Part shown: positions 44,800-53,588 of the stretch, one piece after another | How positions within the stretch are numbered: position 1 is the stretch's first letter | Layout of the letters: each line of letters begins with the position of its first letter | Assembly (NCBI RefSeq): GCF_004345005.1 | Contig: NZ_SMMX01000008.1 | Span: 1 to 64,000, forward strand | DNA from: Extibacter muris | GTDB lineage: Bacteria; Bacillota; Clostridia; Lachnospirales; Lachnospiraceae | Length of the DNA stretch: 64,000 nucleotides | Direction of reading: 5' to 3' | The notes under the pieces: model-generated | Databases searched by the model: none | Told to the model about the DNA's origin: nothing | The model's input: only the letters and a program-made list of their open reading frames with translations | Made by a program: the position numbers and the translations under genes

Positions 44800-44865
44800 A
44801 TTTACGACTGCTTACTTTTGGCGTATACTTGCAGTAATATATATTCGAAGGGAGCAAGTGGGTGT

Positions 44866-45672
44866 ATGAAGCTTCGTGTTCTGATTGACAACAATACATA
44901 TATTGACCAATATTATCTAGGGGAACCGGCCTTGTCATATTATATTGAGTCGGGGAATAACAGAATCCTCTTTGACACCGGGTATTCGGACGCTTTTCTA
45001 TATAATGCGGATAAGATGGGGATAGACCTTGGCAATCTTACGCATATTGTCCTGTCCCACGGACACAATGATCATACCGGTGGTCTGGCTTATCTGAAAG
45101 GGCGCTTTGATCTGAAGCAGGTGGAGCTCGTTGCCCATCCGGGCTGCTTTGGAGAGAGGGAGGCTGCGGAGGGGAATATCGGCGCGCCCGTTCCAGAAGA
45201 AGAAATGCAGAGCCTGTGCAGAATGAAGCTTGGCAGGGAGCCGGACTGGATAGGCGAAGGGTGCGTATTTCTCGGAGAGATTCCGGACAGGCTTCCGTTC
45301 GAGGCACGTAATCTGCTGGGAAAGCGCAAAGCAGGCGGCGTGTGGGAGGGTGATTATGTAATGGAAGATTCGGCCATGGCATTTACGACGCCCAACGGGC
45401 TTTTCATCGTCACAGGCTGCTCCCACAGCGGTATCTGCAATATTGTCGAGCAGGCAATAGCAGTGTGCAATGAAACGCGTATAGCCGGCATCATCGGCGG
45501 ATTCCACCTGTTTCGTGTGGATGAGAGGCTGGAGGATACGATACGATATCTCGGCCGCCTCAAAGCAGACATGCTGTACCCATGCCACTGTGTATCCTTT
45601 GATGTGAAGGCGAAGATGAAGGAGACGCTTCCTGTATGCGAAGTAGGGACAGGGCTGGCAATAGAATTATAA
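44866..45672 (+). CDS. MBL-fold metallo-hydrolase
   Basis: A 268-aa metallo-beta-lactamase-fold protein with the zinc motif HGHNDHTGG (HxHxDH), a further His in 'TGCSHSGICN' and 'GGFHLF' near the end. It resembles the family that includes dihydropterin ribofuranosyl-aminobenzene phosphate synthase, common as a standalone gene in Clostridia; the substrate here is not known. GGGAG lies 11 nt before the chosen ATG, and a weak upstream ATG lacks a site. It is followed at 33 nt by an HD-domain gene. Confidence 0.82.
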   Translation: MKLRVLIDNNTYIDQYYLGEPALSYYIESGNNRILFDTGYSDAFLYNADKMGIDLGNLTHIVLSHGHNDHTGGLAYLKGRFDLKQVELVAHPGCFGEREAAEGNIGAPVPEEEMQSLCRMKLGREPDWIGEGCVFLGEIPDRLPFEARNLLGKRKAGGVWEGDYVMEDSAMAFTTPNGLFIVTGCSHSGICNIVEQAIAVCNETRIAGIIGGFHLFRVDERLEDTIRYLGRLKADMLYPCHCVSFDVKAKMKETLPVCEVGTGLAIEL

Positions 45673-45705
45673 AAATGATTCATACATGTGACGGAGGTTG
45701 GGAGA

Positions 45706-46293
45706 ATGGGACGGCTGGAAGAGCAGTTTGAATTTATTCGTGAGATAGACAAGGAAAAATTTATCGGCAGACAGACCTATCTTTCTGACGGAATAAGAAA
45801 AGAAAACGATGCGGAGCATGCCTGGCATATGGCGATAATGACACTTCTGCTAAGTGAATATGCAAACGAAGAGATAAATGTGCTTAAGACGGTAACCATG
45901 CTGCTCATCCATGATATCGTGGAGATTGATGCGGGTGATACATATGCATATGACGAGGCGGCGAAAGCGACGCAAGAGGCGCGTGAACAGAAGGCGGCGG
46001 ACAGGATATTCGGCCTGCTTCCCGAGGACCAGTGCAGAAGGATGAAGAGCCTCTGGGAAGAGTTTGAGGAGCGGAAGACGCCGGAGGCAAGATTTGCCCG
46101 GGCCATGGACAACATCCAGCCGGTGATGCTCAATGCGGCGACGGACGGAAAAGCATGGCGGGAGCATAAGGTAAGGCTCGAGCAGATACTGAAACGGAAC
46201 GAATGCACCGGTGCAGGTTCAGAAAAGCTGTGGAAGTATGCTTTAAAAGAATTTGTTGAACCAAATGTAGAAAAGGGAAATATTGAAACATAA
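45706..46293 (+). CDS. HD-domain hydrolase, YfbR-like nucleotidase
   Basis: A 195-aa HD protein with the metal motif seen as 'AEHAWHMAIM' and 'LLIHDIVEIDAGD' (H...HD...D), the pattern of YfbR-type 5'-deoxynucleotidases and related enzymes. GGAGG is placed ~9 nt before the ATG. The substrate cannot be decided from sequence alone. Confidence 0.8.
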   Translation: MGRLEEQFEFIREIDKEKFIGRQTYLSDGIRKENDAEHAWHMAIMTLLLSEYANEEINVLKTVTMLLIHDIVEIDAGDTYAYDEAAKATQEAREQKAADRIFGLLPEDQCRRMKSLWEEFEERKTPEARFARAMDNIQPVMLNAATDGKAWREHKVRLEQILKRNECTGAGSEKLWKYALKEFVEPNVEKGNIET

Positions 46294-46313
46294 AGTCTTC
46301 CCTTTCATACCAT

Positions 46314-46457
46314 ATGAAGATACTATGTGAGTCAGGTATTGTCTCCAGCAGGCAGGAGGGTAAATGGACCTATTATAAGATTAGTGAATCAGGAATCATG
46401 TGCGCGGTACAGCGTCTGCTGGAACTCACGGTCCAGAATGTGGAAAATCAAGTATGA
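46314..46457 (+). pseudogene. ArsR family regulator, 3' fragment
   Basis: 47 codons of an ArsR winged helix: 'MKILCESGIVSSRQEGKWTYYKIS' is the wing and 'CAVQRLLELT' the last helix. The N-terminal half with the recognition helix is absent, as are a promoter and ribosome site. It overlaps the start of the following permease by 4 nt (ATGA), so the two were once an ArsR-permease operon. Confidence 0.75.
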
Positions 46458-46884
46458 CGCAGCAAAAGGCAGCCATCGGCAGATGGCTGTTATTATGGGT
46501 AATACATCAAAAAAATGATGCTATTAAGATAATCATTCTATTATGCTTCCTCATATTTGTCATATCTTATATCCAGAGCTATCTTCCGCCGGAAAGGAGC
46601 AGGAAGATATTGGGAAGGTTCCGTGGCATTGGGGCCAATATAGTCTCTGCGCTTCTGGGTACCGTAACACCTTTTTGCTCATGTTCCTCCATACCACTGT
46701 TTATCGGATTTACGAGAGCAGGAGCGCCTTTATGATGGCGGTGACAACGTTAAGTCTGTCGTCCATGATAATGCTGAAAAAGGTGGTTAAGGCAAAGCTG
46801 CTCGTTCTGTTCGTAGCAATCTGCACGGCAGGGATTATTGCAGTCGGCTATATATTCAACATTTTCCATGCATTCCTGCTGTAA
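46454..46884 (+). pseudogene. ArsP/YraQ-type permease with large internal deletion
   Basis: The N-terminal part (to 46735) contains the hallmark 'GTVTPFCSCSSIPLFIGFTRAGAPL' of the DUF318/YraQ permease family. After APL the frame changes, and sequence from the far C-terminus follows ('MMAVTTLSLSSMIMLKKVVKAKLL'). About 200 residues are missing between. With the truncated arsR gene upstream, this is a dead metalloid or metal permease operon. Confidence 0.78.
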
Positions 46885-46934
46885 CAGCAGTATACGATTC
46901 TCTTGGAACGGATGTGATACTGACATGGGATAAT

Positions 46935-46968
46935 AAAAACAGCCGGCTTCATATAGCCGGCTGTTTTT
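46935..46968. terminator. Bidirectional intrinsic terminator
   Basis: AAAAACAGCCGGCT pairs with AGCCGGCTGTTTTT around TCATAT, a 14-bp stem with A and T tracts, between the permease remnant and the convergent CotF-like genes. Confidence 0.9.
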
Positions 46969-46986
46969 GCAAAGAGAGGTTTGGGT

Positions 46987-47247
46987 CTATTTCATTGAGA
47001 GACCTGTCAAAATGTTCTTGACATGGTCAACTTCTTGCTGCGTAGCCTTTGCAGCAGGTACATAGTAGCTCTTTTCCCTTGCTACCTGGTACAGCTTTTC
47101 CTGAGACATTTCGCATTCATTACGTAACTGCTTCAGGCATTGCTTTAATTCTTTGTTTTCGGTCTGAGGAATCATCTCCCCAAATTTTGAAAGTTCTCCG
47201 TTTACGCCAGTCAAAGCGTCAGATACCATCGTTTTGTCGTCAAACAT
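46987..47247 (-). CDS. CotF-like spore coat protein (86 aa)
   Basis: A small helical protein (MFDDKTMVSDALTGVNGEL...) with the CotF/ferritin-like helical pattern and a 'SYYVPAAKATQQEVDHVKN' end, typical of clostridial spore-coat F family members. A conserved GGAGG site precedes it. It lies directly after a second, shorter CotF-like gene, probably one operon; expression in sporulation is expected but no mother-cell promoter can be asserted. Confidence 0.72.
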   Translation of the reverse strand: MFDDKTMVSDALTGVNGELSKFGEMIPQTENKELKQCLKQLRNECEMSQEKLYQVAREKSYYVPAAKATQQEVDHVKNILTGLSMK

Positions 47248-47259
47248 ACTGATTTCCTC

Positions 47260-47442
47260 CTATAAGAATTTCATTAGATCCTGTTTGTTTTTCATAGCTG
47301 AATTGGCAGCATCCTCGAACAGCTTTTTAATTTCCGGGTCTTTTGCTTCATTGGCATACTCGGTCATTTTGCAGTGGGATGTGTCATAGCCGCCGATAAG
47401 GTGACGTAGATTCTGTAAGTCTAAGATTGATATTTCGGACAT
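47260..47442 (-). CDS. CotF-related small spore protein (60 aa)
   Basis: A 60-aa helical protein with 'LRHLIGGYDTSHCKMTEYANEAKDPEIKKLFEDAA', matching the first helical pair of CotF-like proteins. AGGAGGAG lies at good spacing. It is encoded 12 nt upstream of the 86-aa CotF-like gene, so the two may correspond to the halves of a longer coat protein encoded in two parts. Confidence 0.68.
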   Translation of the reverse strand: MSEISILDLQNLRHLIGGYDTSHCKMTEYANEAKDPEIKKLFEDAANSAMKNKQDLMKFL

Positions 47443-47500
47443 TTGCTTCTCCTCCTTTATACCTATTGATTCTTTGTTAGTATGCCCGCAAGCTCCGGTC

Positions 47501-48223
47501 TTATACGAGATGGATTACTTTTGAATTTCTGGAAAAATTTATAAATTCCAGGAAGAGATTCTGCATAGGGGTAGATACGGAATACATGCATTCAGGGTGC
47601 CACTGCACGCCTATCGTAAACGGGTGCGTCACGCTCTCGATAGACTCTATGACACCGTCTGAAGTGATGCCGGTAATCCGAAGATCTTCTCCGACGGCTT
47701 TGATGCACTGGTGGTGAAATGTGTTCGTATATATGGAATCACCGCAGATATTGTATAGCATGCTATTGGAAGAAAAGGTGACTTTATGGCTTACATCCTC
47801 CCTTGACTGTGACAGCTGCACGTGATTGACCGAAGGGCACGGACGCAGCGATATATCCTGGTATATCGATCCGCCCATGGCGATATTCAGTATCTGCATC
47901 CCACGGCAGACTGCGAGAAGAGGAAGCTTTGCCGAGGTGATTTGCCGCATGAGCGATAGCTGGAAGTTGTCCGTAATCAGGTCTGTATGTCCCTGGTCCG
48001 TGAGCAGCTCTTCCCCGAATAAGAAAGGGGTAATGTCATCACCCCCGCAAAACAGGAAACCGTCACAGAGGTCGGTATAATGGCAATACAGGCTCTCCTC
48101 AGTCATACACGGCAGCAGGACTGGTATTCCGCCGGATGCTTCCACGGCATGGATATAGGTCTGCGGCACGAACTGCCGCTCATTCATAAAACCACAGGTT
48201 ACAATTCCGATAACAGGATTCAT
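47501..48223 (-). CDS. Class I glutamine amidotransferase, PuuD-like gamma-glutamyl hydrolase
   Basis: A 240-aa class I glutamine amidotransferase-fold hydrolase with the Cys nucleophile in 'LAVCRGMQILNIAMGGS' and the His/Glu pair in 'VQWHPECMY'. The family cleaves gamma-glutamyl compounds such as gamma-glutamyl-GABA. The divergent neighbour is a membrane dipeptidase, suggesting linked peptide or amino-acid salvage (inference). Length is normal. Confidence 0.85.
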   Translation of the reverse strand: MNPVIGIVTCGFMNERQFVPQTYIHAVEASGGIPVLLPCMTEESLYCHYTDLCDGFLFCGGDDITPFLFGEELLTDQGHTDLITDNFQLSLMRQITSAKLPLLAVCRGMQILNIAMGGSIYQDISLRPCPSVNHVQLSQSREDVSHKVTFSSNSMLYNICGDSIYTNTFHHQCIKAVGEDLRITGITSDGVIESIESVTHPFTIGVQWHPECMYSVSTPMQNLFLEFINFSRNSKVIHLV

Positions 48224-48342
48224 AAGCCCTCCTTCTTGAACTTTTTGAGTGATATGGATCGTACGGTTTCATTTTCTCTGCAAATGGAGTATATTGTTAT
48301 ATAGAAACTTACATTAGAACGTATGTGAAGGAGACGGTAATT

Positions 48343-49311
48343 ATGAAATTGATTGATATGCACTGTGATACTATATGGAAGCTTATGGATCTGGGAGGTG
48401 AAGGCGACCTGATGACAGGCAGCTGTGACGTGTCGATTCCAGGCATGAGGCAGGCAGGTACGCTGGCGCAGTTTTTTGCCTGCTTCGGCTATCTGGATGA
48501 CTTTAAGGATAGAGGCGGATATGACGCGTGCTACAGCCATATCCTCGAGATGGCACGATACCTGAAGGAGCAAACCGGCATACATAAGGATGATATTGCC
48601 ATGGCATTGTCGGTAGAAGATATATATAAGAACGAGCGGAAGGGGAAGATATCTGCAGTGCTGTCCGTGGAGGAAGGAGGTGTGCTGAACGGTGACATAG
48701 GCAGGCTTGATACGCTGTACGACAATGGCGTAAGGCTGATGACGCTCCTGTGGAATTATGAGAATTGCATCGGTTATCCGAACAGCAGAGATTCCTCCGT
48801 CATGTGGCAGGGGCTGAAGCCATTCGGTATAGAGGTCGTGGAAAAGATGAGCGCCAAAGGTATGATTATAGATGTGTCCCACGCTTCCGACGGCACGTTC
48901 AGAGATGTGCTGGAGTATGCGAAGGGGCCGGTCGTGGCGTCCCACTCGAACTGCAGGGCGCTGTGTAGCCATCCAAGGAACCTGTCGGATGAAATGATCC
49001 GAAAGCTGGCAAATGCAGGAGGCATAGCCGGACTTAACCTGTATGGTGCCTTTCTTGGGGATAAGAATGAATCGGGGATTGAGGAGATGACGGCACATGT
49101 CATGCATATGATAGAGGTAGGCGGCAGCGAATTTCCCGCAATCGGAACAGATTTTGACGGCTTTGACGGAATGGATGTGCTTGATATACCTGACGTGGGG
49201 CATATGGGCCTGCTCTGGGAAGCGCTGAAGAAGAAGGGACTTGGTGAAGACCAGTTAGATAAGATATGGTGCGGCAATGTTCTCAGGGTATTTAAGAGCC
49301 TGAGCGTCTGA
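48343..49311 (+). CDS. Membrane dipeptidase family (peptidase M19)
   Basis: A 322-aa M19 zinc dipeptidase. Metal ligands are visible in 'DMHCDTIW' (HxD), the bridging Glu of 'LSVEEGGVL', and His residues in 'DVSHASDGTF' and 'VASHSNCRALCSHPRN'; 'GTDFDGFDG' is near the end. It hydrolyses dipeptides, including D-amino acid containing ones. GGAGA lies 8 nt before the ATG chosen; an upstream ATG six codons earlier overlaps that site. Confidence 0.9.
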   Translation: MKLIDMHCDTIWKLMDLGGEGDLMTGSCDVSIPGMRQAGTLAQFFACFGYLDDFKDRGGYDACYSHILEMARYLKEQTGIHKDDIAMALSVEDIYKNERKGKISAVLSVEEGGVLNGDIGRLDTLYDNGVRLMTLLWNYENCIGYPNSRDSSVMWQGLKPFGIEVVEKMSAKGMIIDVSHASDGTFRDVLEYAKGPVVASHSNCRALCSHPRNLSDEMIRKLANAGGIAGLNLYGAFLGDKNESGIEEMTAHVMHMIEVGGSEFPAIGTDFDGFDGMDVLDIPDVGHMGLLWEALKKKGLGEDQLDKIWCGNVLRVFKSLSV

Positions 49312-49340
49312 CCGGCTAAAACCTTATAACAGTATTAAAG

Positions 49341-49372
49341 AAGGCCTCTTGTACTGCACACAAGAGGCCTTT
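49341..49372. terminator. Bidirectional intrinsic terminator
   Basis: AAGGCCTCTTGT pairs perfectly with ACAAGAGGCCTT (7-nt loop), between the convergent dipeptidase and argG genes. Confidence 0.9.
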
Positions 49373-49376
49373 CCTA

Positions 49377-50597
49377 CTATTTATCATCTGATTCCTGCAT
49401 CTTCAGCGCCCGTACTTTGAGCGGAAGGCCGAACAGGTTGATGAATCCTTCGGCGTCGTGGTGGTCATACAGCTCTCCGGTAGTGAAGCTTGCCAGAGAT
49501 TCGCTGTACAGTGAATACGGGGAAGTGGTTCCGGCCTTGATGATATTGCCTTTATAAAGCTTGAACTTGACTTCGCCTGTCACATATTCCTGCGTGCTTT
49601 CGATAAATGCCTGGACTGCTTCGCGCAGAGGGGTGAACCATTTGCCTTCGTATACGATCTGGGACAGCTTGTTGCCCATCTCTTCCTTAGTCTCGTAAGT
49701 AGCGCGGTCTAATACAAGCTCCTCAAGCTGCTGGTGCGCTTCGTAGAGGATGGTGCCACCCGGCGTCTCATACACGCCTCTGGACTTCATGCCCACGACA
49801 CGGTTCTCTACGATATCGCAGATTCCGATACCGTGCTTGCCGCCAAGCTCATTCAGCCTGCGTATGATATCAGACACCTTCATCGCTTCTCCGTTGATGC
49901 TCTTAGGTACGCCTTTTTCAAATGTCATAGTGACATACTCGCCTTCGTCAGGTGCTTTTTCCGGTGTAACGCCGAGCACGAGCAGATGTCCGTAATCCGG
50001 TTCGTTCGCCGGATCCTCAAGCTCCAGGCCTTCATGGCTGATGTGCCATAAGTTGCGGTCACGGCTGTAGCTCTGGCTTGCGTCGAACGGAAGGTCGATG
50101 CCGTGCTGCTTGCAATATGCAATTTCGTCTTCACGGGATTCCATCGTCCATACATCGGTCATTCTCCATGGAGCTATGATTTTGATGTCTGGAGCAAGCG
50201 CTTTGATGCCAAGCTCAAAACGAATCTGGTCATTTCCCTTGCCCGTCGCGCCGTGGCAGATTGCAGTGGCACCTTCTTTCCTTGCGATGTCTACAAGCTT
50301 CTTTGCAATTGCGGGACGCGCCATAGACGTGCCAAGCAGATATTTATTTTCATAAACGGCATGAGCCTGCACGCATGGCACTACATAATTGTCGCAGAAA
50401 TCGTCCACAATATCTTCAATATATAATTTTGAAGCGCCGGACAATTTCGCCCTCTCTTCCAGTCCGTCCAGCTCTTCACCCTGCCCGCAGTCGACGCAGC
50501 AGCAGATGACTTCATAGTCAAAATTTTCCTTAAGCCATGGGATGATGGCGGTAGTGTCCAGACCACCTGAGTATGCCAATACAACTTTTTCTTTCAT
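49377..50597 (-). CDS. argG: Argininosuccinate synthase
   Basis: A 406-aa ArgG with the PP-loop 'AYSGGLDTTAI' at residues ~8-18, 'ICHGATGKGNDQIRFE' and 'SRDRNLWHISHEG'. It condenses citrulline and aspartate using ATP. AGGAGG precedes the ATG at 50597. argH is not present in the window. Upstream, two AT-rich boxes (50690-50743) match those in front of argC, suggesting shared ArgR control. Confidence 0.96.
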   Translation of the reverse strand: MKEKVVLAYSGGLDTTAIIPWLKENFDYEVICCCVDCGQGEELDGLEERAKLSGASKLYIEDIVDDFCDNYVVPCVQAHAVYENKYLLGTSMARPAIAKKLVDIARKEGATAICHGATGKGNDQIRFELGIKALAPDIKIIAPWRMTDVWTMESREDEIAYCKQHGIDLPFDASQSYSRDRNLWHISHEGLELEDPANEPDYGHLLVLGVTPEKAPDEGEYVTMTFEKGVPKSINGEAMKVSDIIRRLNELGGKHGIGICDIVENRVVGMKSRGVYETPGGTILYEAHQQLEELVLDRATYETKEEMGNKLSQIVYEGKWFTPLREAVQAFIESTQEYVTGEVKFKLYKGNIIKAGTTSPYSLYSESLASFTTGELYDHHDAEGFINLFGLPLKVRALKMQESDDK

Positions 50598-50689
50598 GAT
50601 ATGAATCCTCCTGATATGTATTATTTGTATATTTTGTAATTTATGTAATGTGAGCAACCTCGTTTGCAAAGACTACTATACACCACATT

Positions 50690-50743
50690 TTATAATTATG
50701 CAAGAAAAAATGGAAATAAAGTTAAAAAATGTATATTATACAA
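50690..50743. promoter_or_regulatory. Putative ArgR boxes before argG
   Basis: TTGCATAATTATAAA (minus strand, 50703-50690) and a palindromic TGTATATTATACA (50730-50742) share the TGNATANTTATNCA-like motif with the argC upstream region (53372-53406). Position between divergent argG and proBA fits an arginine-repressor operator. Confidence 0.5.
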
Positions 50744-50803
50744 ATATGATGTATATAAGGGCTATAATATACACAGAATATGAATGAATAATAAAATCCA
50801 TGC

Positions 50804-50831
50804 TTGACAAATGGAATGAATCATGTAAAAT
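50804..50831 (+). promoter_or_regulatory. proBA promoter
   Basis: A perfect TTGACA (50804-50809) and TAAAAT (50826-50831) are 16 nt apart, ~50 nt before the leader peptide start. Confidence 0.75.
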
Positions 50832-50886
50832 AGTTAAAAAATAAGAAACCATAAAATGAATTGTGACACAACAAGGAGCGGTTGTT

Positions 50887-51012
50887 ATGAAAAGTTTATA
50901 CACCATGCATTACAGCGATATCATAAATAACGTAAACTCTCCTCTGCTTTCTGCAAGCAGTGTTGTTTTTGTGCCGTGCTGCCCGTATCCCCTCGGGGTA
51001 TTCCACGCATAA
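50887..51012 (+). CDS. Putative proBA leader peptide (41 aa)
   Basis: A short ORF with an ideal ribosome site (AAGGAG, 8 nt spacing) just after the proBA promoter. Pro codons cluster near its end: residues 30, 33 and 35, in 'VPCCPYPLG', plus Pro19. An intrinsic terminator (51095-51142) lies between it and proB. This is the layout of amino-acid leader-peptide attenuation, here by prolyl-tRNA supply, though no mutually exclusive antiterminator could be proven by eye. No T-box signature is seen. Confidence 0.6.
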   Translation: MKSLYTMHYSDIINNVNSPLLSASSVVFVPCCPYPLGVFHA

Positions 51013-51094
51013 AATTCAATACTGTGTAATGTAGGAAGGATATAGTTACTTTATTACCCTTATATTCAATCAGGCGGCTTTTGCCTGAGGATGT

Positions 51095-51142
51095 GCGGGA
51101 ACAGAAGCGTAGCGATATGCTTTTGTTCCCGCTTCTTTTTTT
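51095..51142 (+). terminator. proBA attenuator terminator
   Basis: GCGGGAACAGAAGC pairs with GCTTTTGTTCCCGC (14 bp with one G-U pair) around a 10-nt loop and is followed by TTCTTTTTTT. A smaller hairpin CAGGC/GCCTG lies just upstream (51071-51087). It stands 26 nt before proB, inside the same transcript. Confidence 0.85.
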
Positions 51143-51167
51143 GAATAGGAGAATGGAGAGAGGAAAG

Positions 51168-52112
51168 ATGGATTTCAGACAGGCATTAAAAGATAAAAAG
51201 AAAATTGTAATCAAGATAGGAACTTCTACGATAACATATCCGGAGACCGGCAACATCAATCTGGATAAGCTGGAGAAGTTTGTGAGAATACTGATCAATC
51301 TGCGCAACAAAGGCAAAGAGGTTATCGTCGTGTCCTCCGGCGCTGTGGGAATCGGCAGGAACGTGCTCGGGTATACGAGCAGGCCGAAGGAAAAAGATGT
51401 CCGGCAGGCATGTGCGGCAGTCGGACAGGGCAGACTGATGATGATGTATGAGAAGCTGTTTGCTGAATACAGCCAGTTAACCGCCCAGGTGCTGCTGACG
51501 AAAGAATCTATTACTAATGAAGCGTGCGCGGCAAACGCCAGGAATACGTTCGACAGGCTGGCAGCCATGCACGTGGTGCCGATCGTAAATGAGAACGATG
51601 CCATATCGGTAGATGAAGAACTATACGGCAACTTTGGCGATAACGATACGATGGCTGCACATGTAGCTTCTCTCGTCGGGGCAGACCTGCTTATCCTGAT
51701 GTCAGATATAGAAGGGCTGTATACCGATGATCCGAAGCGGAACCCTGGCGCCAGATTCGTACACACGGTCGGCAGGATAGACAGTGAGCTTGAAAGGATG
51801 GGTAAAGGCGCAGGCACATCCGTGGGGACCGGAGGGATGGCCACCAAGATCGAGGCGGCCAAGATAGCGACAGATGCCGGTGCGGATATGGTCATCGCAA
51901 ATGGAGAAAACATCTATACGATCAATGATATCATGGCCGGGAAGAAGATTGGGACGCTGTTTCTGTCCAGGGACAGCGGATATACCGGTGGTAACGAGCT
52001 GGCACCGGAGCGGGAGCAGTACCGAAGGCAGGCGAAACGTATGAAAAAAGAAGCAATCAGTCAGGTTAAATCGGGAGGACAATATTATGGATTACGTGCG
52101 GGAAATTGGTAG
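51168..52112 (+). CDS. proB: Glutamate 5-kinase (without PUA domain)
   Basis: A 314-aa ProB with the amino-acid kinase fold: 'KIGTSTI' near the start, 'VSSGAVGIG', 'NENDAIS' and '[15 protein letters not shown]'. It phosphorylates glutamate, the first step of proline synthesis. The kinase domain ends at ~residue 260 and the ~100-residue PUA domain of E. coli ProB is absent; only a short basic tail follows, as in other short ProB proteins. The 3' end overlaps proA by 26 nt in another frame. Confidence 0.93.
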   Translation: MDFRQALKDKKKIVIKIGTSTITYPETGNINLDKLEKFVRILINLRNKGKEVIVVSSGAVGIGRNVLGYTSRPKEKDVRQACAAVGQGRLMMMYEKLFAEYSQLTAQVLLTKESITNEACAANARNTFDRLAAMHVVPIVNENDAISVDEELYGNFGDNDTMAAHVASLVGADLLILMSDIEGLYTDDPKRNPGARFVHTVGRIDSELERMGKGAGTSVGTGGMATKIEAAKIATDAGADMVIANGENIYTINDIMAGKKIGTLFLSRDSGYTGGNELAPEREQYRRQAKRMKKEAISQVKSGGQYYGLRAGNW

Positions 52113-53334
52113 GAAATCAAAAGAAGCATCGAGAAGCGTGCAGTTTCTCGGGCAGGAGGAAAAGAACGAGGGGCTGAAGGCTGTGGCGAGAGAGCTCAGG
52201 CAGCAGATGGGATATCTGCTCGTGGAAAACGATAAGGATGTAAAGAACGCCAGAGCAGCGGGGATGAAGCCGGCGCTCATAGACCGTCTGCTTCTGACGA
52301 GCCAGAGAATCCAGTCTATGGCTGAAGAGCTGGAGCAGATAGCGATGCTGGAGGACCCTGTAGGGAAGATGGAATGCGTGAAGGTACGCCCGAACGGGCT
52401 TCAGATTGGTCAGCGCAGGGTGCCTCTCGGCGTCGTGGGCATCATCTACGAGTCTCGCCCGAATGTGACGGCGGATGCGTTCGGCCTCTGCTTCAAGACG
52501 GGTAATGCGGCGATACTACGGGGCGGTTCGGATGCCATCAACTCTAACAAGGCGATCGTGAAAGTGATACGGGACGGCCTGGCAAAAGAGAAGCTGCCGT
52601 CAGATGCAGTCCTGCTGCTGGAAGATACGGACCGGGCCGCCGTCACGGAGATGATGAAGATGAAAGAATACATCGATGTGCTCATACCAAGAGGAGGAGC
52701 CGGACTTATCGCTAACGTGGTGGAAAACAGCACGGTTCCTGTCATCGAGACCGGGACGGGAAACTGCCACATCTATGTGGATGAGTCGGCGGATATCCAA
52801 ATGGCGGTGGATATCATCGAGAATGCAAAGACACAGCGCCTCGGCGTGTGCAATGCCTGCGAGTCTCTTGTCGTACATTCCCGTATAGCCGATAAGGCTA
52901 TACCACTTATATATGAAAGGCTTCATCAGAAGCAGGTGGAAGTACGGGGAGATGAGCGTGCAGTTTCGATACAGGATGGTATCAGAACGGCCTCGGAAGA
53001 AGACTGGGGAACAGAATACCTGGACACCATCATCTCGCTCAAGACGGTAGATTCGATAGAAGAGGCGATAGACCACATTAATAGACATAATACAGGCCAT
53101 TCGGAAGCCATCATAACGCGTGATTATGACAATGCGCTGAAATTCCACAATGAGATAGACGCCGCGGCTGTCTATGTAAATGCCTCTACGAGATTTACCG
53201 ACGGCCATGAATTCGGGTTTGGCGCAGAAATCGGCATCAGCACCCAGAAGCTCCACACCAGAGGACCGATGGGGCTTGAGGCACTCACGACAGTAAAGTA
53301 TATTATATTTGGCAGCGGGCAGACACGCCCTTAG
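52087..53334 (+). CDS. proA: Glutamate-5-semialdehyde dehydrogenase
   Basis: A 415-aa ProA with the catalytic Cys in '[15 protein letters not shown]', '[18 protein letters not shown]' and '[19 protein letters not shown]'. It reduces glutamyl-5-phosphate to the semialdehyde. GGGAGG precedes the ATG within the end of proB, so the two are translationally coupled. proC is not in the window. Confidence 0.95.
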   Translation: MDYVREIGRKSKEASRSVQFLGQEEKNEGLKAVARELRQQMGYLLVENDKDVKNARAAGMKPALIDRLLLTSQRIQSMAEELEQIAMLEDPVGKMECVKVRPNGLQIGQRRVPLGVVGIIYESRPNVTADAFGLCFKTGNAAILRGGSDAINSNKAIVKVIRDGLAKEKLPSDAVLLLEDTDRAAVTEMMKMKEYIDVLIPRGGAGLIANVVENSTVPVIETGTGNCHIYVDESADIQMAVDIIENAKTQRLGVCNACESLVVHSRIADKAIPLIYERLHQKQVEVRGDERAVSIQDGIRTASEEDWGTEYLDTIISLKTVDSIEEAIDHINRHNTGHSEAIITRDYDNALKFHNEIDAAAVYVNASTRFTDGHEFGFGAEIGISTQKLHTRGPMGLEALTTVKYIIFGSGQTRP

Positions 53335-53371
53335 CTGAATAAATAAGAATAAGAAAAAAATGGAAAAGGGC

Positions 53372-53406
53372 TTGCATATTATACATTTGTATTGTATAAT
53401 TATGCA
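53372..53406. promoter_or_regulatory. Putative ArgR operator before the arg operon
   Basis: A 35-bp near-palindrome with arms TTGCATATTATAC and GTATAATTATGCAA matches the boxes upstream of argG. The AAGAAAAAAATGGAAA stretch beside it is also shared with the argG upstream region. Confidence 0.55.
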
Positions 53407-53430
53407 AAGCCTTTAAGTTCAAGTGCAATT

Positions 53431-53463
53431 GGGGACGGAGGTTTTTTAGAAAAACCCCGTCCC
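53431..53463. repeat. Intergenic hairpin repeat 4
   Basis: GGGACGGAGGTTTTT pairs with AAAAACCCCGTCCC around TAG. It is preceded by GTGCAATTG and followed by AAATT and TGTCCCAA, as in the other hairpin repeats. It lies in the argC leader, so it could also act as a terminator or attenuator for the operon. Confidence 0.7.
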
Positions 53464-53588
53464 AAATTAAAATCATCGTGTCCCAACTGGACATTTAGGA
53501 TTTTTTGGTATAGTATTTACTGGTACCAGGGTATAAAAATGCATTGATGTACCTGGTGTATCGTGGTTATGAGGAGGATGCAGGACGT

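Noticed and set aside
48220-49203. A 327-codon minus-strand frame opposite the dipeptidase
   Set aside because: The plus-strand M19 dipeptidase has all catalytic motifs; the antisense frame has none.
50840-51145. T-box riboswitch before proB
   Set aside because: No AGGGTGGNACCGCG-type T-box sequence is present, whereas a leader ORF with Pro codons is; attenuation by a leader peptide fits better.
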